This document shows, piece by piece, positions 40,617 to 49,832 of a stretch of 64,000 nt of DNA (position 1 is its first letter; the number at the start of each line of letters is the position of its first letter). The stretch covers positions 1,302,001 to 1,366,000 of the forward strand of contig NZ_CP061739.1 of the NCBI RefSeq assembly GCF_014770435.1, in the 5' to 3' direction. The position numbers were made by a program, and so were the translations under genes. The DNA is from Psychrobacter sp. 28M-43 (GTDB taxonomy: Bacteria; Pseudomonadota; Gammaproteobacteria; Pseudomonadales; Moraxellaceae). The notes under the pieces were generated by a model. That model did no database searches. It was not told where the DNA came from and saw nothing but the letters and a program-made list of their open reading frames with translations.

Positions 40617-41453
40617 ATGCCAATAGATTCTAGTACAGACGATAATAAAAATATCAAACAAATTATTTGTATTAAATGGGGTACAAAATACGGTGCTGAT
40701 TACGCCAATAAACTATATGGTATGGTATCTCGTAATATCACCCCGCCGTTTCGTTTTGTGTGTTTTACGGATGATACGACTGATGTACGTCCAGAAATAG
40801 AATGTCAAGAACTACCACCATTAGATGTTACTATGCCAACGAATACGTTAGGAAAGTGGCCTAAATCTCGTTTGTGGGGTGAAAAGCTCGGTGATTTAAC
40901 AGGGACAGTATTATTTGTAGATTTGGACGTGATTATCGTTGATAGTCTCGATCCTTTCTTTGAATATGGCGAGCCAGATGATGTTATCTTGTCTTATAAC
41001 CCAAGCAATCCATTAGAGCGCTTGGGGCAGACCTCTTGCTTTAGATTTCAGATAGGGTCACTTGTTTCACTCCAAGAGAAGTTCAAAGCTGATCCACAGG
41101 GTATTGCTGATGAATATCGTTTTGAGCAACGTTTTGTTACCCGCAATGCACCAGGCGGTGTAAAACTATTTCCAAAAGCTTGGGTGGCACACTTTAGACG
41201 TAAATGTCGCCAACCATTTCCGCTTAACTACATCAAAGAACCGAAGATTCCTAAAGGCGCTCGCATCGTTATCTTCCCAGGTGATTTGTATCCTACGCAT
41301 GCTATTGAAGGCAGATACAATAAAAACGCCGCCAATAATGCTAAAGACCATCTAAAAAGACTTACTGAGCCTAAAAACTTGAAACGCCCATTGCGCCATT
41401 TGCGTCATTTTATCTTGCCGGTAGGATGGGTTGAGAAATATTGGAGAGAATAA
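40617..41453 (+). CDS. Glycosyltransferase, outer-core type, paralogue A
   Basis: A 278-aa predicted cytoplasmic sugar transferase. The start IICIKWGTKYGADYANKLYGMVSRNI, followed by FVCFTDDTTD, resembles nucleotide-sugar GT-A enzymes, and LFVDLDVIIVDSLDPFF supplies a DxD metal site near residue 103. The later FRRKCRQPFPLNY and RIVIFPGD are shared with the gene at 52014-52814, its clear paralogue at the far end of the locus. Acceptor and sugar are unknown. It is the first gene after ilvE and may lead an operon with the GT4, murA and murB genes, each gap being about 65-100 bp or less. Confidence 0.85.
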   Translation: MPIDSSTDDNKNIKQIICIKWGTKYGADYANKLYGMVSRNITPPFRFVCFTDDTTDVRPEIECQELPPLDVTMPTNTLGKWPKSRLWGEKLGDLTGTVLFVDLDVIIVDSLDPFFEYGEPDDVILSYNPSNPLERLGQTSCFRFQIGSLVSLQEKFKADPQGIADEYRFEQRFVTRNAPGGVKLFPKAWVAHFRRKCRQPFPLNYIKEPKIPKGARIVIFPGDLYPTHAIEGRYNKNAANNAKDHLKRLTEPKNLKRPLRHLRHFILPVGWVEKYWRE

Positions 41454-41517
41454 GTTTCAAGCTCTGAACAATACTAATGTTTCAATGAAAATAATATTAA
41501 TAGGTAAACTATAGTTC

Positions 41518-42615
41518 ATGTCTCAGATTATCAAAAAAGTAGTATTAGTTATTAATTGCTTGCAAGGTGGGGGTGCAGAGCGCTCAGTACTTACCTTAGG
41601 GCAGGGTTTTTATGAATTGGGTTATGAAGTCCATATATTAAGATTCAAACCGCTTGTAGAGTATGATCTCAATCCCAACTTGAACTGTCATGTGATTAGA
41701 TTCAAGCCTTATAAGCTAATACCGAGTAGTCAACTTCGTTATCAGTTATTTGCCGCTAAGGTTGATAGATATATATTAAGTAAAATAGGAAAACCAAATA
41801 TTATCATATCCAATCTTTATCCATCAGATAGAATTATGGTTCATAGTAAATTACCTAATCTGATTTACGTTATTAGAAATACAATTTCCAACAAGTTTGG
41901 ACTGACAAATAGTAGTAATACTGATAAAAAAGTAGAGGAGCTTCGCCGAATTTATGAGAGTAGACCTTGTATTTGCGTGTCGAAAGGAGTGGAGGATGAT
42001 TTACAGGCAAGCTTAGGTTCTTGTATCACTAGCAATACAATTTATAATGCATTTGACAAAGAGCTCATTCAACAACTAGCCAATGAATCAACTAGCAGCC
42101 AATACGATAGAATTAAGCCAAAACAATATATTCTTCATGTAGGTAGTTTTAAGCCAGAAAAAGCGCATGATGTTTTGCTGAAGGCTTATGCGAAATCCTC
42201 TATGGCATACCCTTTAGTATTACTAGGTAAGGGGAAAATGCTTGAGCAAACCCAAAAGCTGGCTCAAGACTTAGGTATTTCGGAGAAAGTTCTATTTTTA
42301 GGTTTTAATAAAAACCCTTACCCCTATATGAAACATGCCAGAGGCTTTGTTTTATCTTCAAGATCTGAAGGTTTTGTGAGGGTTATACCCGAGGCATTAG
42401 CATTGAACGTACCCGTAGTCAGCACTAACTGTAAGTCAGGACCAAGTGAAATGTTGCCGGCTAACAGCCTTGTGCCTGTAGATGATATTGACGCTTTAGC
42501 GAGTAAAATTACCCTATTAATGGCAGAGCCGAAGAGTTTTTTATTTGATTTTGACGAACAGTTTTTACCGAAAAATATTGCTCAAAAATATATTGATTAT
42601 GTAGCTTCTTCGTGA
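41518..42615 (+). CDS. GT4-family glycosyltransferase, paralogue A
   Basis: A 365-aa GT-B fold retaining glycosyltransferase. The Gly-rich NCLQGGGAERSVLTLGQGFYELGYEVHIL opens the acceptor domain; the donor domain has LHVGSFKPEKAHDVLLKAY, LVLLGKGKMLEQTQKLAQDLGI, LFLGFNKNPYPYMKHA and the catalytic EGFVRVIPEALALNVPVVST with the conserved Glu pair. It is paralogous to the gene at 49833-50990: both share ILSKIGKPNIIISNLYP / VLSQIGKPNLILANIY. The DNA looks more AT-rich than the flanking ilvE. The sugar is unknown. Confidence 0.9.
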   Translation: MSQIIKKVVLVINCLQGGGAERSVLTLGQGFYELGYEVHILRFKPLVEYDLNPNLNCHVIRFKPYKLIPSSQLRYQLFAAKVDRYILSKIGKPNIIISNLYPSDRIMVHSKLPNLIYVIRNTISNKFGLTNSSNTDKKVEELRRIYESRPCICVSKGVEDDLQASLGSCITSNTIYNAFDKELIQQLANESTSSQYDRIKPKQYILHVGSFKPEKAHDVLLKAYAKSSMAYPLVLLGKGKMLEQTQKLAQDLGISEKVLFLGFNKNPYPYMKHARGFVLSSRSEGFVRVIPEALALNVPVVSTNCKSGPSEMLPANSLVPVDDIDALASKITLLMAEPKSFLFDFDEQFLPKNIAQKYIDYVASS

Positions 42616-42712
42616 GGTTCTTTTGTACCAATTATTGAAGTTTTTAACAAATATAGATGGAATTACTGTTAGGTAAAGAACAGTCAAATTTTGAAAAAAT
42701 ACGGATTTCTTA

Positions 42713-43975
42713 ATGATTAACAATGTTTTGACAGTTTCAAAAAGTAGATTAGAGGGTGAAGTTGCGCTAGCAGGTGCTAAAAACTCAGCATTACGCTTGC
42801 TGGCGGCCAGCATATTATCTGAAAATAGTATTATTTTAGAAAACTATCCTTCGCAACTGCTAGATGCACAAATACATGTAGATATGCTGCATGCTTTAGG
42901 CAAACAAACTGAGCTTGTAAATGATGATGTCATTATTATTAGAGAAAATACCAATATAAGAACAGACTTAATATGGGATGGCCGCTCTATTAGAAATACA
43001 TTGTTGATATTAGGAGCGTTAGTGTCTCGTTTTGGAGAAGCTAAAGTTCCATTGCCAGGTGGTTGTAAGCTGGGTGAACGTAAATATGATTTGCATGTTA
43101 TGTTGCTAGAGAAACTAGGAGCAACGGTTTGGGAGGAAGGCGACTATCTATGTGCAGAAGCGAGAAGTGGTTTAATAGGAAGTGATATACATTTACCACT
43201 TCGTTCAACAGGAGCTACTGAGAACGCTATCATAGCTGGATCGTTAGCTCGTGGTACTACGCGCATTTGGAATCCACATATACGTCCAGAAATAATTGAT
43301 TTAATAACAATGCTTAATGGTATGGGCGCTCGTATTAAAGTTTTTGGACAAGAACATATCGAAATATCTGGCGTTGAGCAGTTAAACGGTATTAGGCATA
43401 GAGTTATAGCTGATAATATGGAGGCCATTACATGGCTGGCAGCAGCAGTTATTACTAAAGGCGACATAGAAATCCATGACTTTCCTTACTTGGATTTAGA
43501 AGTTGTTCTTAGTCATCTGAAAGCCGGGGGAGCAAAGCTTTACCAAGGTGAAAACTCACTTATTGTACGCGGTGGTTGCTGCTACCCGCTTGAACTAAGT
43601 ACTGGACCACACCCAGGTATAAATTCAGACGTACAGCCCATTCTAGCGGCTTGGGCTGCACAAGCTCGAGGCGAGTCGCGTATAGTAGACCTGCGTTTTC
43701 CTGGTCGTTATGGATACGCAAAAGAAATGGCTCGTATGGGAGTTGATTATGAAATATCTGGTGACATGCTAAAAATCATAGGTAAGGGTGGTGGTTTGAT
43801 AGGGGCCGAAGTGAAAGCTTTAGATCTGCGCGCTGGTATTGCCTTGACGCTATGTGGTTTGGCTGCTGAAGGAGAGACCGTTATTACTGATGCGTGGCAA
43901 ATTGGACGTGGATATGTTGATCTTATACCTAAGTTAAAATCTCTTGGCGCAAACTGTGGTGGCAGTATCGGATAA
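42713..43975 (+). CDS. MurA-type UDP-GlcNAc enolpyruvyl transferase, accessory
   Basis: A 420-aa EPSP-synthase-fold enzyme of the MurA family, which adds the enolpyruvyl group of PEP to UDP-GlcNAc. Catalytic residues are kept: Lys23-Asn24 in GAKNSAL, Arg94 in IRNTLLILGALVSRFG, the fosfomycin-target Cys118 in PGGCKLGERKYDLH, the Asp of NSDVQPIL, Arg in RGYVDL, and DLRAGIALTLCG. It is therefore likely active. The GERKYDLH sequence differs from the usual GARPVDLH. Its place inside a glycosyltransferase locus and beside murB, 6 bp apart, argues for an accessory copy. The DNA is AT-rich. Role is inferred: UDP-MurNAc for a surface glycan, or a spare wall enzyme. Confidence 0.88.
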   Translation: MINNVLTVSKSRLEGEVALAGAKNSALRLLAASILSENSIILENYPSQLLDAQIHVDMLHALGKQTELVNDDVIIIRENTNIRTDLIWDGRSIRNTLLILGALVSRFGEAKVPLPGGCKLGERKYDLHVMLLEKLGATVWEEGDYLCAEARSGLIGSDIHLPLRSTGATENAIIAGSLARGTTRIWNPHIRPEIIDLITMLNGMGARIKVFGQEHIEISGVEQLNGIRHRVIADNMEAITWLAAAVITKGDIEIHDFPYLDLEVVLSHLKAGGAKLYQGENSLIVRGGCCYPLELSTGPHPGINSDVQPILAAWAAQARGESRIVDLRFPGRYGYAKEMARMGVDYEISGDMLKIIGKGGGLIGAEVKALDLRAGIALTLCGLAAEGETVITDAWQIGRGYVDLIPKLKSLGANCGGSIG

Positions 43976-43981
43976 GTACAA

Positions 43982-44926
43982 ATGAATAGTTTATACAAGA
44001 AGAAAATTAATGAGATCTTCCATGAAATTGTAGAGTTTGAAGTACCTTTGTCTAAACTTAGTCAATGGAAGGTAGGTGGAAGGGCAGACGTTATTATTCG
44101 GCCAAGAAATAAAAACGAATTAATCAAAGTTCGACAATGGTTGTACTTGAATGGTATAAACCCCCTCATAATAGGTAATACTACAAATTTACTATTCTCT
44201 GATGACGATATACACGTTGTTATTGTACAAATAGGAACTAGTTTTTCAAAAGTAGCAGTGAATGGCTTAGAGATCGTTGCTGAGCCTGGTATATGGGTAC
44301 CCAGTCTGGCTAGACTGGCTATGCAAACAAGCCTATCAGGAATTGAACATATTTGTGGTATACCTGGCACACTTGGCGGCCTTGTTGTCATGAATGGTGG
44401 TAGTCAAAGAAAAGGTATTGGTAGTGTAGTAGCCTATGTAGAAACTATTGATAACCAAGGTAATATAAAACGTTATACCAACCCACAATGCAAGTTTTCC
44501 TATCGCCAATCTATTTTTCAGAATGGAGATGAGATCGTCGTTGAAGTTGGATTGAAGCTTAGTAATAAGCGTGATAAAGGTGATATACGTCGAGAGATGC
44601 TAGAGATACTTCGTTCACGTCGAAACAAGTTTCCGAGAAAGCAGCCAAATTGTGGCTCAGTATTTGTTAGTAACCCTGATATGTATGAAGATTATGGACC
44701 ACCAGGTAAAATTATTGAAGCATTGGGATTCAAAGGCCTGAGCCAAGGTAACGCACAAATATCAGAACAGCATGCTAATTTCATTATAAATAAAGGTAGT
44801 GCGAAATCTAAAGATATTTTGTATCTCATCAATATTGTCAAAGAGACTGTATACAATAGAACAGGATATAATATGGTTGTCGAAGCAAAATTGGTCACTT
44901 CTAACGGAGAAATTATCAGTATTTAG
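43982..44926 (+). CDS. MurB-type UDP-GlcNAc-enolpyruvate reductase, accessory
   Basis: A 314-aa FAD-dependent reductase that turns the MurA product into UDP-MurNAc using NADPH. FAD-binding QWKVGGRADVIIRPRNKNEL and GNTTNLLF, GIPGTLGGLVVMNGGS, Arg175 in FSYRQSIF, the proton-donor Ser226 in NCGSVF and Glu301 in VVEAKLV are in place. The absence of the E. coli-type Tyr loop and the compact C-terminus mark it as the short (type II) MurB class, common in Gram-positive and other lineages rather than the long E. coli type. It follows murA after only 6 bp, and four sampled 60-base lines gave roughly 25-42% GC, lower than neighbours such as the acyl-CoA dehydrogenase. Confidence 0.88.
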   Translation: MNSLYKKKINEIFHEIVEFEVPLSKLSQWKVGGRADVIIRPRNKNELIKVRQWLYLNGINPLIIGNTTNLLFSDDDIHVVIVQIGTSFSKVAVNGLEIVAEPGIWVPSLARLAMQTSLSGIEHICGIPGTLGGLVVMNGGSQRKGIGSVVAYVETIDNQGNIKRYTNPQCKFSYRQSIFQNGDEIVVEVGLKLSNKRDKGDIRREMLEILRSRRNKFPRKQPNCGSVFVSNPDMYEDYGPPGKIIEALGFKGLSQGNAQISEQHANFIINKGSAKSKDILYLINIVKETVYNRTGYNMVVEAKLVTSNGEIISI

Positions 44927-45001
44927 TTCTACCAAAGCTAATCTAAATGATATTTAATGAACTTCATTAATAGTTTATATCCCTTGAGCCGACAGCAACT
45001 A

Positions 45002-46225
45002 TCAACCTACCACTGCCTTTAGCTTATGTCTAAAAGACTTTGATCGTTGCTTAAAATGTAGCTTCATATTATGAAGCAGTAACATAAGAAAGTTCCATCT
45101 CGAAATAGCTATTATGTTTGGACTATTATCATAGATTTCAAGTACTTTTCTAGCTCCTACCTCGACATTAAAATCTGAGTTGAAGGTCTCATATCCAAAG
45201 GCGTTTAGCTTATGTCTATAGGCACTGTCTGTTATTAAGCTCAAAATATTGCTTGGATCGCAGTATCCGCTTAATTGTTCGGGCAGTATGGTTCTTTCTG
45301 AGAAATTATCCTGCATGGCATAAGTAGCAGTTTTTTCATTGAACAAGCATGGATAATCGAAATTAGAAACGGGAAATAGTAGTATCTTGCCGGCGGATAA
45401 GGCTTCCATAGCGCCGCGACCAGTACCAACTGCCGCATCACAAGACCATAATAATTCAGATGCTTGTGATGTGTAGTCGCTATCAGAATAGATAGATAAT
45501 GATACATTTAGCTGTTCTGCATAAACTCTCAACTTTTCCGTAACTTCTCCTGACTCTTCATAACCAATAAAGCTCAGGCGTATAGGAAAATCTTTACTTT
45601 GAATGTGTGAGCAAAACTTAATGGTATCTGTCAATGTTTTGAAATAATAACTGCCAATTCTACCTATTTTTAGAACGTTAAAAGCGTGCTCATTGCGAAT
45701 TTTGTGGATTTGATATTGTCTATTTTCTTCATATAATGCAGGTTTTACTCTATTAGGAATAAGGTGGACATTTTGGTAGTTGTTTTTTTGTTTGGAAAAG
45801 TAGTCATAGTCTTTTTTATGAAAAACTATTAAAGAATTTACTTTAGGGTAAAACTTTTTTGGCACTCTTCCCCCACATTTTGTAAGTATGAATGAGGTAT
45901 TCGTCATTTTCGCAATATGTGCACCAATGTATGTAGACTTTGCATCATAAGCGTGAACAGCAGTGAGCTCAGATAAATATTTCAATTCTTTGAGCTTAAT
46001 AATAACGTTTTTTACGCCCTTTTGTTGTTTATGTAATTCGGTAGAAACAGAATGAACATTTTGCATGCCCAATAATGCCGCTGGTAATGAAGTACTATCG
46101 CCCATTACAACGGTTACGATTTTTCTATTTTGAGCTATAGTTTCAGCCATTTGTCTCAAGGAGTAATAGTGCCCGCCACGTCCAGTGTTGAAACCTGAAT
46201 AGTTTGAAATCAAAAATAAAATCAT
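45002..46225 (-). CDS. GT4-like glycosyltransferase
   Basis: A 407-aa predicted glycosyltransferase. The N-terminus MILFLISNYSGFNTGRGGHYYSLRQMAETIA fits the GT-B acceptor domain, and the donor half contains VLKIGRIGSYYFKTL, IRLSFIGYEESGE and AAVGTGRGAMEALSAGKILLFPVSNFD, a divergent form of the GT4 EAL/AxG region. GAGGAG precedes the ATG. It is the last gene of a minus-strand group ugd, epimerase, this gene, and it converges on murB with a 75-bp gap. Donor sugar is unknown; UDP-GlcA or UDP-GalA are candidates from the upstream genes, by inference. Confidence 0.8.
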   Translation of the reverse strand: MILFLISNYSGFNTGRGGHYYSLRQMAETIAQNRKIVTVVMGDSTSLPAALLGMQNVHSVSTELHKQQKGVKNVIIKLKELKYLSELTAVHAYDAKSTYIGAHIAKMTNTSFILTKCGGRVPKKFYPKVNSLIVFHKKDYDYFSKQKNNYQNVHLIPNRVKPALYEENRQYQIHKIRNEHAFNVLKIGRIGSYYFKTLTDTIKFCSHIQSKDFPIRLSFIGYEESGEVTEKLRVYAEQLNVSLSIYSDSDYTSQASELLWSCDAAVGTGRGAMEALSAGKILLFPVSNFDYPCLFNEKTATYAMQDNFSERTILPEQLSGYCDPSNILSLITDSAYRHKLNAFGYETFNSDFNVEVGARKVLEIYDNSPNIIAISRWNFLMLLLHNMKLHFKQRSKSFRHKLKAVVG

Positions 46226-46294
46226 ATACTACTCCTCAGTAGTGGACATTCAAAGTAACTGTGCAGTTTATCTAAAAAAATATACATATGAATA

Positions 46295-47305
46295 TTAGAT
46301 ATAATACTTTTTATACCAATCGACAAACTTTGTGATTCCATCTTCGATACTGGTATCAGGTTTGAAATCAATATCATCTACTAGCTCGTCTATATCTGCA
46401 TAAGTAATAGGCACATCACCTGCTTGCATCGGCAATAAATTCTCTTGCGCTTTTTTGCCACAAGCGCTTTCGATGGCAGTGATAAAACGGCGTAAAGTTA
46501 CTGGTTGATTATTGCCAATGTTATATATTTTATAAGGGGCGGTCGCTGTAGTGATAGTAGAGTATTGAGGAGAGGGGGCTTTATCCATTATCCGAATGAT
46601 ACCTTTTACAATATCATCAATGTAGGTAAAGTCACGCTGCATATCACCATTATTGAAGACATTGATTGGCTCACCAGCTAGAATTTTTTTGGTAAAAGAA
46701 AAATAGGCCATATCAGGTCGACCATAAGGACCGTAAACGGTAAAAAACCTTAATCCTGTCGTAGGGATATTATATAAATGGCTGTAGCTATGTGCCATGA
46801 GCTCGTTTGATTTTTTGGTAGCCGCATATAAGCTAATAGGAAAATCAACACAATCAGCAGTGGTAAATGGCTGTTTTATATTCATACCGTAGACCGAGCT
46901 AGAGCTGGCATAGATTAAATGCTTGATATCATGATGGCGGCAACCCTCAAGTATATTAACAAAGCCAACCACATTTGAATCAATATATGCATTCGGATTT
47001 TCGATAGAGTAGCGGACACCTGCTTGGGCACCTAAATTAATGACAATATCGAATTGATAGGTAGAAAAAAGATCAGACATAGCTTCGCGATCAGCAAGGT
47101 CTAGCTTAATGAACGTAAAGTATTCTGGTTCTGATATTTCGTTTAGTAGTGTTAAGCGATCTTCTTTTAAGCTCACGTCATAGTAGTCGTTGATGTTATC
47201 AATACCAACGATATAATTATTGCTATCAGGTAGCTCTATTTCTAATAGAGCTTTGATGAGATGAAAACCAATAAAACCTGCCGCACCAGTAATTAAAATA
47301 TTCAT
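46295..47305 (-). CDS. NAD-dependent epimerase, UDP-glucuronate 4-epimerase type
   Basis: A 336-aa extended SDR predicted to interconvert UDP-GlcA and UDP-GalA. The NAD motif GAAGFIGFHL lies at residues 7-16, with YASSSSVYG, the catalytic YAATK and the substrate-loop sequence RFFTVYGPYGRPDMAYFSFTKKILAGEPI, which is the usual form of the CapI/UDP-glucuronate epimerase branch; the IYNIGNNQPV region follows. The ugd stop and this ATG share bases (TAATG), so the two are translationally coupled, and UDP-Glc to UDP-GlcA to UDP-GalA is the natural pathway reading. Confidence 0.9.
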   Translation of the reverse strand: MNILITGAAGFIGFHLIKALLEIELPDSNNYIVGIDNINDYYDVSLKEDRLTLLNEISEPEYFTFIKLDLADREAMSDLFSTYQFDIVINLGAQAGVRYSIENPNAYIDSNVVGFVNILEGCRHHDIKHLIYASSSSVYGMNIKQPFTTADCVDFPISLYAATKKSNELMAHSYSHLYNIPTTGLRFFTVYGPYGRPDMAYFSFTKKILAGEPINVFNNGDMQRDFTYIDDIVKGIIRIMDKAPSPQYSTITTATAPYKIYNIGNNQPVTLRRFITAIESACGKKAQENLLPMQAGDVPITYADIDELVDDIDFKPDTSIEDGITKFVDWYKKYYI

Positions 47306-48471
47306 TAATCGCTCCCAAATAAATCACGCGTAAAGACCTTATGAGATACATCTTGTATCTCTGCAGACAATCGATTGGCAACGATGATGTCACTTATTGC
47401 CTTGAATTCTGCTAAGTCCTTGATTACTCGTGAATTAAAAAACTCTTCTTCTTCTAATACTGGTTCGTAAACAACGACTTCGATACCTTTAGCCTTAATA
47501 CGCTTCATGATGCCTTGTATGGCAGAAGCTCTAAAGTTGTCTGATCCGCTTTTCATAACCAATCGGTGTATACCTACAATTTTCGGTTTTCGTTCAATAA
47601 TTTTATCAGCGATAAAGTCTTTACGAGTTCTGTTGGAGTCGACAATGGCTTTTATCAAGTTACTTGGCACCTCATCATAATTTGCCAATAGCTGTTTGGT
47701 ATCTTTAGGCAAGCAGTAGCCACCATAGCCAAATGATGGGTTGTTATAATGATCACCAATGCGCGGGTCTAAACCAATACCTTCTATGATTTGTTTGGTT
47801 TCAAGTCCAAAGGTTTGAGCGTAAGTATCAAGCTCATTAAAATAGGCCACGCGCATTGCTAAATAAGTATTAGAAAACAGCTTGATTGCCTCAGCTTCAG
47901 TAGGCTTTACAAACAGTAGCGGCACGTCCTTTTTGATTGCGCCTTCAAGGAGTAAGTTAGCGAATAATTGAGCTCGTTCTGACTGTTCACCTACAATGAT
48001 TCGAGAAGGGTAAAGGTTGTCATGCAGCGCTTTACCTTCTCGCAAAAACTCGGGTGAAAAGATAATACGGTCAGTTGCATAACGCTCTCTAATACCCGCC
48101 GTATATCCCACTGGTACGGTGGACTTTATAATAATGGTTGCTTGTTGATTGACCAAAAGTACTTGCTCAATCACTGCTTCTACCGTTGATGTATTAAAAT
48201 AATTGGTCTTGGCGTCATAATCAGTTGGTGTCGCCACAATAATAAAATCAGAGCCTTCATAGGCTGCCGCTGCATCAAGTGTCGCAGAAAAGTTGAGATT
48301 TTTATTTGATAAAAAATCCTCAATATCTTCATCTTCAATAGGGGACTGCTGGGCATTCAATAAGTTGATTTTTTCAGGAACAATGTCAACAGCGACGACT
48401 TCGTTGTGCTGTGCTAATAGCATTGCATTTGATAAGCCTACGTAGCCTGTACCTACTACTGCTATTTTCAT
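47305..48471 (-). CDS. ugd: UDP-glucose 6-dehydrogenase
   Basis: Ugd oxidises UDP-glucose twice to UDP-glucuronate with NAD+. The protein is 388 aa, normal for the E. coli-type enzyme. [25 protein letters not shown] is the NAD site, [13 protein letters not shown] and [23 protein letters not shown] are substrate regions, and the catalytic Cys is in [16 protein letters not shown]. It lies in the middle of the glycan locus, overlapping the epimerase gene by one base, and follows the Stealth gene on the same strand after a gap of 100 bp. Confidence 0.96.
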   Translation of the reverse strand: MKIAVVGTGYVGLSNAMLLAQHNEVVAVDIVPEKINLLNAQQSPIEDEDIEDFLSNKNLNFSATLDAAAAYEGSDFIIVATPTDYDAKTNYFNTSTVEAVIEQVLLVNQQATIIIKSTVPVGYTAGIRERYATDRIIFSPEFLREGKALHDNLYPSRIIVGEQSERAQLFANLLLEGAIKKDVPLLFVKPTEAEAIKLFSNTYLAMRVAYFNELDTYAQTFGLETKQIIEGIGLDPRIGDHYNNPSFGYGGYCLPKDTKQLLANYDEVPSNLIKAIVDSNRTRKDFIADKIIERKPKIVGIHRLVMKSGSDNFRASAIQGIMKRIKAKGIEVVVYEPVLEEEEFFNSRVIKDLAEFKAISDIIVANRLSAEIQDVSHKVFTRDLFGSD

Positions 48472-48571
48472 AATATATCCAATTAATGTTTATGCTTTGA
48501 GGGTTCTAATCCAAAATTGGCTTGGGCTAAATATGATTCAAAATCACGATACTGTGTCAGATCACCTTAGC

Positions 48572-49573
48572 TCAGAGAGCTGGTGTTCCCGTCACAGAAG
48601 TGGGAAGATACGCTAAAAATTTATGCTTCATAGCTCGGCTGATTTTTTTGTGTAAATCTGGTTCAAGAAGATCTAGGCTTTGGATACAACCGTACTTGAT
48701 AGATTTACCTTCTAAAGCAGTAATAAAATCATCGACACTACTTTCATTTTTTAGATAGTTGACAGAGGTATCGGGTTTTAGATTTGCTTCATCTTTTTGA
48801 ATTTTAAGATGATTCATCAAAGTTATTGGATTTACCTGCGCCACATCTCTGAATTTATATCTAATCTGCTCTGTTAGTAGCTGAGGCTGGTTTAGCAAAT
48901 AATCTTTCAATATGTTCCTATCGACGATATGCGGATAGTGATGAATTTCAAAAAATTGATCCATACCAAGTATTTTGGCGCTTAGCATTTGGGCGATAGT
49001 ATGCCTTGGTTGAATCGGTGTTCCAAACAATTTAAAGCGAGATTTTCGGAAATTAAGCTTAGCATTTAATGCCCCACTTTTACGCCAGTGGCCGTGAATG
49101 TTCAGCTTCTCGCCATCCAAAAAGTCATCTATTTTTACTGGTTGGTTAAAAAAGAAATCATCATTCATATAGATGAAGTAATCAGATAGCCCCTCAATAT
49201 TCCATATCATCGACTCAATCGATCTGGTATTAAACGTAGGCAAAAATTGCTCATAACCTAAAAATATGTCTTTATGATCAACAATGCGTATTTTATCTTC
49301 TGAGCAAATACCTTGCTTAGCAAACTCATCGATGAACGCTGGCTTTTGTTGATCTGTGACAATATATATATGACGACAAAAAGGCACATATTTGATGATC
49401 GAAGCAATATTATAATATATCTCATCGTCGCTGGCGAAACGCGTGTCAGTTATTGCGTCAGATGCCACTTCTTTAGTTGGCTTATACTGTTCTCGCTTTT
49501 GTTTGAGTATAGGGTCTGCACCATCTACCCAAGCAATGACGATGTCTAATGTATTTTCATTAGGCTGCTTCAT
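48572..49573 (-). CDS. Stealth-family sugar-phosphate transferase
   Basis: A 333-aa member of the Stealth family, which transfers hexose-1-phosphate from UDP-sugars to make phosphodiester-linked glycans (capsule SacB of Neisseria, GlcNAc-1-phosphotransferase in animals). Region 1 is IVIAWVDGADP; region 2 is FASDDEIYYNIASIIKYVPFCRHIYIVTDQQKPAF; region 3 includes YFIYMNDDFFFNQPVKIDDF; region 4 is near the HHYPHIVDR stretch. All parts needed for activity appear present. There is no capsule polymerase or exporter nearby, so a single phosphodiester-linked decoration on LOS is likelier than a polymer. Confidence 0.9.
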   Translation of the reverse strand: MKQPNENTLDIVIAWVDGADPILKQKREQYKPTKEVASDAITDTRFASDDEIYYNIASIIKYVPFCRHIYIVTDQQKPAFIDEFAKQGICSEDKIRIVDHKDIFLGYEQFLPTFNTRSIESMIWNIEGLSDYFIYMNDDFFFNQPVKIDDFLDGEKLNIHGHWRKSGALNAKLNFRKSRFKLFGTPIQPRHTIAQMLSAKILGMDQFFEIHHYPHIVDRNILKDYLLNQPQLLTEQIRYKFRDVAQVNPITLMNHLKIQKDEANLKPDTSVNYLKNESSVDDFITALEGKSIKYGCIQSLDLLEPDLHKKISRAMKHKFLAYLPTSVTGTPAL

Positions 49574-49832
49574 AACTGATCCTGCTCTCTTCGGATATGC
49601 ATCTATGTTAGTAGCGATATTAGACCAGCTATGATATTTGCTGATGCGATTATTAACAAGGTTTAATCGATTTAGATAGTTAGACTAATTATAATTTTTA
49701 TAGAGATACCGTTAAATACTGCTCGTAATTTACTGAATAGATGCCGAGCACCAGCGGTAGGTGAGACTAGCATATAAAGTCAGAATGCTGCAATAATTAT
49801 GACCATAGTTGCATTCATTTGGCTAACCTATC

